The position numbers and the translations under genes are program-made. The notes below the pieces were generated by a model that did not search any database, had not been told where the DNA came from, and was given only the letters and a program-made list of their open reading frames with translations. DNA of 64,000 nucleotides from Streptomyces adustus (GTDB lineage Bacteria > Actinomycetota > Actinomycetes > Streptomycetales > Streptomycetaceae), in the NCBI RefSeq assembly GCF_009377175.1, contig NZ_VJZD01000001.1:62001-126000 (forward strand), given 5' to 3'. Shown piece after piece: positions 7,807-16,942 of this stretch. How positions within the stretch are numbered: position 1 is the first letter of the stretch; the number at the start of each line of letters is the position of its first letter.

Positions 7807-8790
7807 GTGCGGGCTATCGCATTCAAGGAGATCGGCGGACCGGAAGTACTGCGCCCGGTGGAGCTGCCCACCCCGGAACCCGGCCCGGGCGAGGTACTGA
7901 TCCGGGTGTCGTACGCGGGTGTCAACTACGGCGAGGTGCAGCACCGCCTCGGCGACTTCGGCGCGCCCGAGGGCGAGACGGTGACCGGTCTGGAGGTGTC
8001 CGGGACGGTGGCGGCGACGGGTGCGGGCGTGACGGGCCTCGAAGCCGGCGCCGAAGTCGCCGCCTACCTCCCGGACGGCGGCGGATACGCGCAGTACGCC
8101 CTCGCACCGGCGTCCTTCGTCTTCCCTCTGGCCGGTCCGGCCCTCGACCTCCGCACGGCCGGTGCCGCACCCCTCGTGCTGACCACGGCATACGGGGTCC
8201 TGTCGGGCGCGGGCCGGATCGCGCCCGGCGACACCGTGCTGGTCCACGCGGCAGCGGGCGGGGTCGGTTCGGCCGCGGCACAGCTCGCCCGGACGCTGGG
8301 GGCGGCAGCGGTGTACGGGACCGTGAGCACGCCCGAGAAGGCGCGGTACGCCAGACGCTTCGGATACGACGACGTCTTCCTGCGCGACGGCTTCGCGGAG
8401 GCGGTGGCAGAGGCGACCTCCGGCAGGGGCGTGGATCTGGTCCTGGACCCGGTCGGCGGCCCCACTCGGCTGGCGAGCCTGGAGGTACTGGCCCCGTTCG
8501 GCCGGGTCGCCGTGTACGGCGAGGCGGCCCGTCACCCCGACCTCACCCTCCCGGTCCTCTCGCTGTGGAAGAACAACCGTGTCCTGACCGGCTACAACAT
8601 CGGTGACCTCGCCCGCCGGGCCCCCGAGACGCTGCGCCGACACGCCGTCGCCGCGCTGGCTCAAGCCGCCTCGGGTGCCGTGCGGATCGACATCACGGCC
8701 GAGTACGACCTGGCCGACGCGGCGCAGGCCCACCAAGTGCTGGAATCGGGCGGGAACATGGGGAAGGCCGTGCTGCGAGTCCGGTCCTGA
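7807..8790 (+). CDS. Zinc-independent quinone oxidoreductase (MDR family)
   Basis: The 327-residue protein starts at GTG 7807 behind GGGGGA. MRAIAFKEIGGPEVL and PGPGEVLIRVSYAGVNYGEVQHRLG are the N-terminal GroES-like fold, and VLVHAAAGGVGSAAAQLARTLGA (about 143-165) is the NADPH-binding AAxxGVGxxxxQxA motif of QOR enzymes. Structural zinc cysteines are absent, as expected for NADPH:quinone reductases. It probably reduces quinones or enones in the cytoplasm. It stands alone, followed by a large non-coding stretch. Confidence 0.88.
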   Translation: MRAIAFKEIGGPEVLRPVELPTPEPGPGEVLIRVSYAGVNYGEVQHRLGDFGAPEGETVTGLEVSGTVAATGAGVTGLEAGAEVAAYLPDGGGYAQYALAPASFVFPLAGPALDLRTAGAAPLVLTTAYGVLSGAGRIAPGDTVLVHAAAGGVGSAAAQLARTLGAAAVYGTVSTPEKARYARRFGYDDVFLRDGFAEAVAEATSGRGVDLVLDPVGGPTRLASLEVLAPFGRVAVYGEAARHPDLTLPVLSLWKNNRVLTGYNIGDLARRAPETLRRHAVAALAQAASGAVRIDITAEYDLADAAQAHQVLESGGNMGKAVLRVRS

Positions 8791-8829
8791 GCGCAGAGGT
8801 ACGCGTCCGACAACCCGCGAACCGACAGT

Positions 8830-9222
8830 CCACGACCTGACGTAGACCGATCCACTTCGCGGCGGCCCTCACAGTAGGGGCTCCCCGGTCGGGTGGCAAT
8901 GGTGCGCGTAAAAACGATTCATCAATCGCTGCGCGCCGGCCTGCTCTCGACTGCGACGCATGACGGCCTGCCCCCGACTCCTCTGCACCGCAGGCTCTTT
9001 GGGCCCGGCGGACACGGACCTCCCTGTCCGCCGGGCCTCAGTCCGCTCCGGGCCCCTCCCCCACGCCCAGGGAGACGACTCAAGCGCCCCGTCGCGGCCA
9101 ACCATGCCCGTGGTTGCCCCAGTTGGTTCGTGAATTGTTTTTTGCCCCAGGCATTGCCGAGGCACAGCAAACGCCCTACGGTGAGGGCCGTCGTCGAGTG
9201 GATCGATCTACGCGGCGTCGTG
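8830..9222. repeat. Non-coding element with long terminal inverted repeats (MITE-like)
   Basis: The left arm (about 8830-8925) is repeated inverted in the right arm (about 9120-9222). Shared blocks in order from each outer end are GTCCACGAC, CGTAGAYCGATCCACT, GGCCCTCAC, GTAGGG, GGCAATG and an A-tract followed by C and ATTCA, with equal spacing between blocks apart from one base in the A-tract. The roughly 195 bases between the arms hold a strong hairpin (9002-9037) and no gene. The organisation resembles a miniature inverted-repeat element or the two ends of a decayed insertion. No target duplication was confirmed. Confidence 0.6.
9002..9037. terminator. Hairpin inside the inverted-repeat element
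   Basis: A perfect 13-bp stem (9002-9014 and 9025-9037) with a 10-base loop, terminator-like in either direction. Confidence 0.5.
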
Positions 9223-9550
9223 GACGGTGGACGCACCAGGGTCCGGCGTCTCGACGGAGGCCGACGAAGCCTCCGACAGGGAGTCCGTGAAAGCCGTGAA
9301 CATGGAGGTAACCAGGGCGCCGACCGCCCGTGCGGCCGCGCCCGAGCCCGGCACAACTCCTGGAGATCCCAGGCCCCTCCGGCACCGGAGCGCCTGAGTC
9401 GCACCCTGCCGTCGGAGCAACCGAGATCCGACACCGAGTCGCCGCACGCCCGTCGAGGTCCGGCAGGCGCCGCCTGCCCCGCTCTGCACTTTTCCCGTCA
9501 GCCCGATCACCCTGCGGCCCCGCCCGCATGACAGCGACCACTCCCAACAA

Positions 9551-9564
9551 TTGAAACGTTTCAA
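9551..9564. promoter_or_regulatory. LacI-type operator before the GH3 gene
   Basis: A perfect 14-bp palindrome, TTGAAACGTTTCAA, with the central CG typical of LacI/PurR operators. It overlaps the Shine-Dalgarno AAGGAG (9563-9568) of the GH3 gene. Close relatives occur at 19122, 21866 and 22133. Confidence 0.85.
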
Positions 9565-9574
9565 GGAGACAGTG

Positions 9575-11830
9575 TTGTCTGAACAGAGAACCGCGAGGAC
9601 CGCGAGCGGCAACCTGCGCACCAGCGCGACGCTCATGGCCGCCGCCGCACTGCTGACCATGGGTCCCACCACTGTCGTCGCCGCGTCGGCCGACAGCGGA
9701 TCCGCGGCCGACTGCTCGGCCGTGCCGTGGATGGACACCCACAAGTCGGCCGACCAGCGGGCCAGGGCCCTGCTCGCGGCGAGCACCCGGCACCAGGAGT
9801 ACCGCTGGCTCGTGGAGCAGCCGGCCAACAGCCCGGCCCAGACCACCTTCAGCGGGGTGACCTATCCGGTCCAGGTCGCCTGCACGCCCACCGTCGTCTA
9901 CACCGACGGCCCCGAGGGGGTGCGTGCCGGAGAAGGCGTGACGACCTTCCCGGCACAGATCTCCCTCGCCGCCGGCTTCAACGAGGACACCGCCTACGCC
10001 AAGGGCGCGGCGGAGGGCAGCGAAGCCTTCGACAAGGGCAAGAACGTCATCCTCGGTCCCGGCGTCGGCGCGGGCCGCACGCCCCTTGCGGGCCGCACGC
10101 CGGAGTACTTCGGCGAGGACCCGGTCGTCAACGGCGTCCTCGCGGGCGCCCAGACCCGCGGCATCCAGAGCAACGCGGACAAGCCGGTGCTGGCCGACCT
10201 CAAGCACTACGTCGCCAACGAGCAGGAGACCGACCGGCAGACCAGCTCCTCCGACGTGGACGAGCGGACGCTGAAGGAGATCTACGAACTGCCGTACGGC
10301 ATCGCCCTGAAGGAGGGCAAGGCCGAGAGCGTCATGTGCTCGTACAACCAGGTCAACGGCGTCTACGCGTGTGAGAACCCGCTGCTGAGGAACAGCCTCA
10401 AGGGCGAACTGGGCCTGGACGGCTATGTGATGAGCGACTTCGGCTCCGTCCACTCCACGGCCGCCTCTCTCAAGGCCGGACTGGACCAGGAGTTGAACCG
10501 TCCCATCTACTTCACCCCGGACAAGCTGGACGCAGCCCTCGCGGCAGGCGAGATCGCGCAGAAGGACGTCGACGACGCGGCCTTCCGCGTGGTGCGCTCG
10601 TACATCCGCGGCGGTCTGTTCGACCACCCGCTGCCCTCGCAGCCGGTGACGGACGCCTCGACGCCCGCCCACAAGGCCCTGGCCCGGCAGATCGCCGAGG
10701 AGGGCTCGGTCCTGCTGAAGAACAGCGGCGACACCCTGCCGCTCGGCAACCGGCACAAGAGGATCGCGGTGATCGGCTCGGTCGCCTCGAACACCCCCGC
10801 CGGCGGTCTGAACGCCAAGCAGTTGTGCAGCCTGCCGCTGAACTTCAGCGGGACCGCCTCCGGCCGCAACACCATGGCCTGCGAGGACATGGTCGCGCCG
10901 CTGGACTCCATCCGTGAGCGGGCCGCCGCGGCCGGCGCCGAGGTGGTCTACGACGACGGCAGCGACCCGGCCCGGGCCGCACAGGTCGCCGCCGGTGCGG
11001 ACGCCACGATCGTGTTCGGCTACAAGCAGGTCGGCGAGTTCTCCGACCCGAAGGACCTGAGCCTGGACGCCGGCGGCGACGCGCTGATCGACGCGGTCGC
11101 GGGCAAGGGCAGGTCCACCGTGGTGGTCCTGGAGACCGGTACCGCGACCACGATGCCGTGGCTGTCCAAGGTCGACTCGGTGCTGGAGACCTGGTACCCG
11201 GGCGAGCAGGCGGGCCCCGCCGTCGCCGGGCTGCTGTTCGGTGACGTCGACCCGTCCGGCAAGCTGCCGCTCACCTTCCCGAAGTCCGAGTCGCAGCAGC
11301 CCGCGCACACCCCGGAGCAGTACCCGGGCGTGAAGGCCGCCGGTCAGTCGATCCGCCAGGTCGACTACAGCGAGGGCATGAAGGTCGGCTACCGCTACTA
11401 CCGGGCCGAGAACCAGAAGCCGCTGTTCTCGTTCGGCTACGGCCTGTCGTACACCAGCTTCGAGCTGTCCGGCCTGAAGGTCTTCACCTCCGGCGGCGCC
11501 GGCAAGGACGGCCTGCGGGTGCAGTTCAAGGTGACCAACACCGGCAAGCGGGCCGGTACCGAGGTCCCGCAGGTGTACCTGGAGCTGCCTGCCGGGGCCG
11601 ACGAGCCGTCGGCGCGCCTGGTCGGCTGGGAGCGGGTGACCCTGAAGGCCGGACGGAGCCGTACGGTCACCATCCACCTGACGGCCGACCAGCTCGACGA
11701 GCAGCACCTGACCCAGTACTGGGACACCTCCCGCCACGCCTGGCGCACCCCGTCCGGCACCTTCACCGCCCACGTGGGGACGTCCTCGGACACGGCCCTG
11801 GCGGCGAAGTTCACGCTCGACAAGCACTGA
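9575..11830 (+). CDS. Secreted GH3 family beta-glycosidase
   Basis: The 751-residue protein has a Sec-type signal peptide (hydrophobic run LMAAAALLTM, then VVAASA). TTG 9575 is chosen because AAGGAG lies six bases upstream; GTG 9572 is also possible. The GH3 barrel carries the KHYVANEQET substrate-binding motif and the nucleophile Asp in GYVMSDFGSVHS, followed by the alpha/beta sandwich and a C-terminal fibronectin III-like domain (about 650-751). GH3 enzymes release beta-glucose or related sugars from the non-reducing end. Export and the GH106-type gene downstream point to outside breakdown of plant glycosides. An operator sits on the ribosome site. Confidence 0.92.
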   Translation: MSEQRTARTASGNLRTSATLMAAAALLTMGPTTVVAASADSGSAADCSAVPWMDTHKSADQRARALLAASTRHQEYRWLVEQPANSPAQTTFSGVTYPVQVACTPTVVYTDGPEGVRAGEGVTTFPAQISLAAGFNEDTAYAKGAAEGSEAFDKGKNVILGPGVGAGRTPLAGRTPEYFGEDPVVNGVLAGAQTRGIQSNADKPVLADLKHYVANEQETDRQTSSSDVDERTLKEIYELPYGIALKEGKAESVMCSYNQVNGVYACENPLLRNSLKGELGLDGYVMSDFGSVHSTAASLKAGLDQELNRPIYFTPDKLDAALAAGEIAQKDVDDAAFRVVRSYIRGGLFDHPLPSQPVTDASTPAHKALARQIAEEGSVLLKNSGDTLPLGNRHKRIAVIGSVASNTPAGGLNAKQLCSLPLNFSGTASGRNTMACEDMVAPLDSIRERAAAAGAEVVYDDGSDPARAAQVAAGADATIVFGYKQVGEFSDPKDLSLDAGGDALIDAVAGKGRSTVVVLETGTATTMPWLSKVDSVLETWYPGEQAGPAVAGLLFGDVDPSGKLPLTFPKSESQQPAHTPEQYPGVKAAGQSIRQVDYSEGMKVGYRYYRAENQKPLFSFGYGLSYTSFELSGLKVFTSGGAGKDGLRVQFKVTNTGKRAGTEVPQVYLELPAGADEPSARLVGWERVTLKAGRSRTVTIHLTADQLDEQHLTQYWDTSRHAWRTPSGTFTAHVGTSSDTALAAKFTLDKH

Positions 11831-11846
11831 CGGTTGCCCATCACGT

Positions 11847-11876
11847 GCCCGCCCGTGTCCTCGGGCACGGGCGGGC
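11847..11876. terminator. Hairpin between GH3 and GH106-like genes
   Basis: A perfect 11-bp stem (11847-11857 and 11866-11876) in the 76-base gap. It may terminate GH3 transcription or only reduce read-through into the next gene. Confidence 0.65.
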
Positions 11877-11906
11877 GCGTCCCCTCGCACGGGACGGAGA
11901 GACAGC

Positions 11907-14906
11907 GTGAGTTCCTCCTCGGCAAGACCACTCGGCCGCCGACGGTGCCAACTGGCCGGGGCCCTGCTGACATCGCTGGCGCTCGGCGCCGGTCTCGGCA
12001 GCGCACCACAGGCCGTCGCCAGTGCCCCGGCGACCGCACACGGCGCCTCCTCCTCGGGGTCGTTCGCCGAACCCGGCGCCTCGGACCGGCCGTTCTACCG
12101 CTTCTGGACCACCGGTGGCATGCTCACCGACGCCTCCGCCCAGCAGCAGATCCGGCAGATGGCCGCCGCCGGCGCGGGCGGAGTGGAGTTCAACCCGATC
12201 GGCGGCGGAGCCAAGTACAGCGCGGCCACGCAGGGTTGGGGCACCGACGCCTGGTCCGCCGCCATGAAGTCGGTCTACGACGCGGGCAGGGCGGCCGGCC
12301 TCCAGGTCGACCACATCTACACCCCCGGCTGGTCGGCCGGAACCACCACCGTCTCCCCCGACGGCGAGGGCTCCGACAAGCAACTCACCTTCGCCAACGT
12401 GGTGTTGGAGGCAGGTGAGACGTACTCCGGCGATCTCCCGACGTCCGGTCTTCCCAAGGGGGTCACCAAGCGCGAGCTCCAGGCTGTCGTCGCCTACCGG
12501 TGCGCCGACGCCTGCTCGGAGAAGACACCGATACTGGAGCAGAGGAGCGCCGTCGACATCACCTCGAAGGTCGCCGACGGCCGGATCACCTGGACCGCCC
12601 CGGACGACGGGACCTGGACGCTGGTGACCGGCTGGATGACCGGCACCGGGCACAGCGTCGGCCTGGCGGGCACCGCGAAGACCACGTACCTGGTGGACCA
12701 TTTCAGCACCAAGGGCTTCGACGCGATCAGGGACTACTGGCAGGACGAGGTCCTCACGCCCGAGCTGGAGAGGTCCATCGAGAAGTCCGGGGGCTCGATC
12801 TTCTTCGACTCGCTGGAACTCAACAGCAACGGCAACCAGGTCCGAGCCTGGACGGGCGACTTCCTCAAGGAGTTCCAGAAGCGGCGGGGCTACTCCCTCG
12901 TCCCCTACATCGCCGCGATCGGTGTCACCGATCCCGCCTACGAGTTCGACGGTGACGTGGGTCGGCGCGTCCGCGAGGACTACCGCACCACGCTGAGCGA
13001 GCTGTTCCGCGACAATCACCTCAAGCCGCTGCTGAAGTGGGCCCACCAGCGCCATCTGACGGTCCGCGGCCAGCCCTACAGCTCCTGGGGTCCCACGGCG
13101 ATCGACACGCAGGAGATGGCGACCCTGCTGGACGTCACCGAGGGCGAGGACCGCTCCTTCAACTCCGGCAGCGACGTCGACCCGCTGCTCAACCGCAGCG
13201 CCGACAGCTGGCGTTCGCTCGCCAGCGCCGTCGCCCAGTCGGGCCGCGACCGCGTCTCCACCGAGTGCTGCGCGGAGGGACAGGCCCAGCGGGTGGCCCG
13301 TTCGACCCTGGTCTCCCGGGTCAACCAGCAGGTCGTCAACGGCGTCAACATGTTCGTCTGGCACGGCTGGGGCGACAGCACCGAGGGCGCGGCCTCCTCC
13401 TGGCCGGGCTTCTCCCTGTTCGGCGGCGGAGTCGGCGACGCCTACGGGCCGCACAGCCCGACGTGGTCGGACGACGCCACCCTCAACGACTACACGGCCA
13501 GGCTCCAGACGGTCATGCGGCGCGGTGAACTCCGCGACGACGTGGCCATCTACCGTCAGGGCGGCGGCCACAGCAAGGACGGCGCCACCGGCGACGCCTA
13601 CTTCACCGACCAGAGCCTCGCGCGGGCCGGCTACACCTACGGCTTCATGGACCAGGACCTGGTCACCGACAAGAACGCCGAGGTCAGCCACGGCCGACTG
13701 CTGGCGAAGAGCCTGTCGTACAAGGCGTTCGTCCTGAACAACACCGAGAACGTCAACTACGAGACGGCCCTCGACCTCGACTCCGCCCGGCGGATCCTGT
13801 CGTGGGCGAAGGCCGGACTGCCGATCGTCGTCGTCGGCGACCCGGTCCTGCGCACCCGTGGACTGAACCAGGGTGCCGACGCCGCGCTGCGCAGGGTGCT
13901 GGCCGAGCTGCGCCGGCAGAGCACCGTCCAACAGGTCGCCGAGGAGTCCGACGTCCTGCCCGCCCTGCGGACGGCCGAGGTCGAGCCCGCCGCCTCCTAC
14001 ACCGGGGCCTCGGACTTCCTGAACCTCCGCCGCGAGAGCGGCGACACCGACTACTACTACTTCTGGAACTCCGGCAAGGACCGCGAGACGACCACGGTCA
14101 CCCTGACCGGCTCGGGCCGTCCGTACCGCTACGACCCGTGGACCGGCGAGGTCACCCCGATCGCCGCGTACACCCGCACGGCCGACGGGGTCCGCGTCGA
14201 GGTCTCCGCCGCCAGTGGGGACGGTGTTCTTCTGGCCCTGACCAAGGGCAACGAGGACACCCGGAAGCTGCCGAAGGCCGACGTCTCCGTCCTCTCCACG
14301 ACAGCCGACGCGGCGGTGGTCGCGGACGACGGCGAGGTGCGGGTGCGGGCCTCCGCCCCCGGCACCTACGCCACCCGCCTGAGCGACGGCCGTACCGTCG
14401 TCTCCAGGGTCACTTCGGTCACCGCCGCCCGCCCGCTCACCGACTGGAGCCTCGACGTACGGGCGTACGTCAAGGGCGACACGGCGAGCCGGACCCGCAC
14501 GGAGGATCTGGGCACCTTCACCGTGACCGCGGGGCCGGACGGCAGCCTGCCGGACTGGCAGCACATCGCCGGTCTGGAAAGCCGGTCGGGCACCTCGACC
14601 TACCGCAGCGCCCTCGACCTCGACTCCTCGTTCGCCGAGGACGCGGGCGCGTATCTCGACCTGGGCCGGGTCGAGGGCACGTACACGGTCGAGATCAACG
14701 GAAGGGCCCTGCCCGAGGCCGACCTGCTCGACGCCTCCTCGATCGACGTCTCCGGGTTCGTCAGGCCAGGCCGCAATGTCGTGGAGGTGCATGTGGCGAC
14801 CCTGCTCGGCAACGCCGCGTACGACGCGAAGCAGCCGTACGGTCTCGTCGGTCCTGTCGTCGTCAGGCCCTACGCGGAAAGGACCGTCTCCGGCAAGGGG
14901 CACTGA
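11907..14906 (+). CDS. Secreted GH106-like alpha-L-rhamnosidase
   Basis: The 999-residue protein starts at GTG 11907 behind GGAGAGAC. A twin-Arg-like N-terminus (LGRRRCQLAG) is followed by a hydrophobic stretch and AVASA cleavage site. The catalytic region begins FYRFWTTGGMLTDASAQQQIRQMAAAGAGGVEF and contains DHFSTKGFDAIRDYW and FDSLELNS, which fit the GH106 family. The C-terminal 350 residues are beta-rich, ending in a jelly-roll carbohydrate-binding-like module. GH106 enzymes remove alpha-L-rhamnose from pectic and flavonoid substrates. It follows the GH3 gene on the same strand and precedes a LacI gene, a probable co-regulated set. Family placement is by motif only. Confidence 0.8.
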   Translation: MSSSSARPLGRRRCQLAGALLTSLALGAGLGSAPQAVASAPATAHGASSSGSFAEPGASDRPFYRFWTTGGMLTDASAQQQIRQMAAAGAGGVEFNPIGGGAKYSAATQGWGTDAWSAAMKSVYDAGRAAGLQVDHIYTPGWSAGTTTVSPDGEGSDKQLTFANVVLEAGETYSGDLPTSGLPKGVTKRELQAVVAYRCADACSEKTPILEQRSAVDITSKVADGRITWTAPDDGTWTLVTGWMTGTGHSVGLAGTAKTTYLVDHFSTKGFDAIRDYWQDEVLTPELERSIEKSGGSIFFDSLELNSNGNQVRAWTGDFLKEFQKRRGYSLVPYIAAIGVTDPAYEFDGDVGRRVREDYRTTLSELFRDNHLKPLLKWAHQRHLTVRGQPYSSWGPTAIDTQEMATLLDVTEGEDRSFNSGSDVDPLLNRSADSWRSLASAVAQSGRDRVSTECCAEGQAQRVARSTLVSRVNQQVVNGVNMFVWHGWGDSTEGAASSWPGFSLFGGGVGDAYGPHSPTWSDDATLNDYTARLQTVMRRGELRDDVAIYRQGGGHSKDGATGDAYFTDQSLARAGYTYGFMDQDLVTDKNAEVSHGRLLAKSLSYKAFVLNNTENVNYETALDLDSARRILSWAKAGLPIVVVGDPVLRTRGLNQGADAALRRVLAELRRQSTVQQVAEESDVLPALRTAEVEPAASYTGASDFLNLRRESGDTDYYYFWNSGKDRETTTVTLTGSGRPYRYDPWTGEVTPIAAYTRTADGVRVEVSAASGDGVLLALTKGNEDTRKLPKADVSVLSTTADAAVVADDGEVRVRASAPGTYATRLSDGRTVVSRVTSVTAARPLTDWSLDVRAYVKGDTASRTRTEDLGTFTVTAGPDGSLPDWQHIAGLESRSGTSTYRSALDLDSSFAEDAGAYLDLGRVEGTYTVEINGRALPEADLLDASSIDVSGFVRPGRNVVEVHVATLLGNAAYDAKQPYGLVGPVVVRPYAERTVSGKGH

Positions 14907-14934
14907 CCCGCCCGGGCACGGACTGTGAGACGCT

Positions 14935-14978
14935 GACCCGCGCGACCGGCCGGTGCAGGACCGGGCGGCGCGCGGGTC
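14935..14978. terminator. Terminator after GH106-like gene
   Basis: A perfect 10-bp stem (14935-14944 and 14969-14978) 29 bases after the stop codon. Confidence 0.55.
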
Positions 14979-15143
14979 CAGCGGCTTGTCCGACGGTGGG
15001 CGCCCGATCGCACGCGACCGTGCCCGTGGGTGCCCGCGCCCCGCCGGACCGGGCCTCGGGGCCGCGGCCGGCAACGGGTGGGGCTTGCGCCCGGCCGACG
15101 CGCCGGGGGACGCTGCGCGCAACGGTGATCACGGGGAGGCTGT

Positions 15144-16172
15144 GTGTCAGTGGCCGGCAGGCGGCGCCAGGCCGTCACCATCCAGGACGTCGCGCGGGCG
15201 GCCGGTGTGTCCCGGGCGGCGGTGTCCAAGGTGATCCGCGACGCCGCCGGAGTCAGCCCCGCCATGCGCGCCCGGGTCAACGCCGCCATCGAGGAGCTCA
15301 ACTACCGGCCCAGCGTGGCCGCCCGTGCGCTGCGCGGGGCCAGTTACACACTCGGCCTGGAGGTCCCGCACCTGGGCAACCGCTTCCTCACCCAGATCGT
15401 GGACGGCGCCCTGGCGGCCCTGGAGGGCACCCGCTACCAGACCATCATCGCGCCGGCCGACGGCCGGGAAGGGTACGGCGCGATCGAGGCGCTCGCCGAC
15501 CGGCAGGTCGACGGGATCGTGGTCGTCTCACCCCGGGTGGACGCCTCCTGGCTGGAGCGACTGGCGGGTTCCGTCCCGGTGGTCATGCTCGGCCGGCACC
15601 ACCGATCCGTCCACTACGACACCGTCGTCGGCGACGACCTGGCGGGCACCGGGCAGGTGATGGACTATCTGCTCGGGCTCGGCCACCGCAGCATCGTCCA
15701 TCTGACCGAGGACTTCGCGGTGACCACACCCGGCAGCGGCGTCCCGCACGCCCTGCGGCTGCAAGGCTACGAGGAGGCCATGACCGCGGCGGGCCTGAAG
15801 GACCGCATCCGGGTCGTGCGTACCGGGCAGACCGAGGAGCACGCGCGGGCCACCGTCGACGAACTGCTCGACACCCGGCCCTGGCCCACGGCCGTGTTCG
15901 CCGGTCACGACCAGCTCGCCCTCGGCGCCCTGGCGGCCCTGGTGGAACGCGACGCCCTCGGCGAGATCTCCCTGATCGGATACGACAACACGGATCTGGC
16001 CGCCCACCCGGCGATCTCGCTCAGCTCCGTCGACCAGCACGGCACGGAGATGGGGCGGCGGGCGATCGCCATGCTGCTCGAACGCATCGCGGGCCGGGAC
16101 GAGGCCCAACATCACGTCATCACCCCCTCGCTGACCGTCCGCCGCTCCAGCGGACCGCCGCCGACCCGCTAG
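15144..16172 (+). CDS. LacI family regulator (next to GH3/GH106 genes)
   Basis: The 342-residue protein has the N-terminal HTH VTIQDVARAAGVSRAAVSKVIRD and hinge helix LNYRPSVAARALR, followed by a periplasmic-binding-like sensor domain (about 65-330; GYDNTDLAAHPAISLSSVDQ is the usual C-lobe signature). LacI proteins bind palindromes with a central CG. The perfect operator before the GH3 gene is the obvious target, with the liberated sugar as likely inducer. The start GTG 15144 is preceded by GGGAGG at a usable distance. Expression may be partly read-through from the hydrolase genes. Confidence 0.9.
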   Translation: MSVAGRRRQAVTIQDVARAAGVSRAAVSKVIRDAAGVSPAMRARVNAAIEELNYRPSVAARALRGASYTLGLEVPHLGNRFLTQIVDGALAALEGTRYQTIIAPADGREGYGAIEALADRQVDGIVVVSPRVDASWLERLAGSVPVVMLGRHHRSVHYDTVVGDDLAGTGQVMDYLLGLGHRSIVHLTEDFAVTTPGSGVPHALRLQGYEEAMTAAGLKDRIRVVRTGQTEEHARATVDELLDTRPWPTAVFAGHDQLALGALAALVERDALGEISLIGYDNTDLAAHPAISLSSVDQHGTEMGRRAIAMLLERIAGRDEAQHHVITPSLTVRRSSGPPPTR

Positions 16173-16315
16173 GCCGACGGCACTCAGAATCGATCTCGAC
16201 GACCGGTGAGATCATCCCCTGGCGGGTCCGCGATGCCGGTCCTGCCTCAGGAGCCGTACCCGACTGCGTGACACAGACCACAGGAACCCCCCTGCTGTCG
16301 CGGAGAGAACTGGTC

Positions 16316-16942
16316 GTGAAAGACGCAGAAGACGATGTGCGCCGCCGCGTGCGCCAAGGCGACCGCGAGGCGTTCGCCCAGCTGTACGAGGACTTCGCCC
16401 GCGCCGTGTACAACCACGGGTTGCGGTTGACGGGCGACTGGTCGGCGGCCGAAGAGATCATGTCCGAGACGTTCCTGACCGCGTGGCGGACCCGGGCACG
16501 GGTGCACGAGGAAGGCGGCTCGCTGCTGCCCTGGCTGCTGGGCATCGCCACCCACAAGGCGGACAACGCCCGCCGGGGACAGCGCAGACGCCAGCTGTTC
16601 CTGGCGCGTCAGCCGCAGCCGCCCGCGGAGGAGGACTTCGCGCCTCGGACGGTCGGGCGCATCGACGACGCCCGACGCCTGCGTGCCGTGCACGCCGCCC
16701 TGGGCCGGCTGCGCCGCCAGGAGCGCGAGGTGCTGGCCCTGTGCGTGTGGTCGGGCCTGGACTACCAGCAGACGGCCGAGGCCCTGGGCATCGCCGTCGG
16801 CACCGTGCGTTCCCGCCTTTCGCGGGCCCGCAGGAAGCTGGCCCGCCTCGCGGAAGAGGACCGGGAACCACCCGTCACCCGCGGAGAGATGACAAGTGCG
16901 GCCGCGATCGCGGCCCTGCCCGTACGGGAGGAGCTCACATGA
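16316..16942 (+). CDS. ECF-type RNA polymerase sigma factor
   Basis: The 208-residue protein starts at GTG 16316 behind GGAGAG. Region 2 (AFAQLYEDFARAVYNHGLRLTGDWSAAEEIMSETFLTAWR) and region 4 (REVLALCVWSGLDYQQTAEALGIAVGTVRSRLSRARRKL) are intact, joined by a short linker without region 3, as in ECF sigma factors. Its stop overlaps the next start by ATGA, so it is translationally coupled to the CU044_5270 partner. It probably directs a small envelope- or stress-related regulon. A longer upstream frame exists but is out of register with any ribosome site. Confidence 0.92.
   Translation: MKDAEDDVRRRVRQGDREAFAQLYEDFARAVYNHGLRLTGDWSAAEEIMSETFLTAWRTRARVHEEGGSLLPWLLGIATHKADNARRGQRRRQLFLARQPQPPAEEDFAPRTVGRIDDARRLRAVHAALGRLRRQEREVLALCVWSGLDYQQTAEALGIAVGTVRSRLSRARRKLARLAEEDREPPVTRGEMTSAAAIAALPVREELT

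Noticed and set aside
9176..11890. 904-codon open frame antisense to the GH3 gene
   Set aside because: Low-complexity Val/Gly/Arg/Asp composition typical of antisense GC-rich DNA; the sense strand has complete GH3 motifs.
11841..15122. 1093-codon open frame antisense to the GH106-like gene
   Set aside because: Same antisense artefact; it also covers the terminators and intergenic parts on both sides.
13802..16315. Long in-frame extension in front of the ECF sigma factor
   Set aside because: It overlaps the GH106-like and lacI genes out of frame. The sigma domain and ribosome site begin at 16316.
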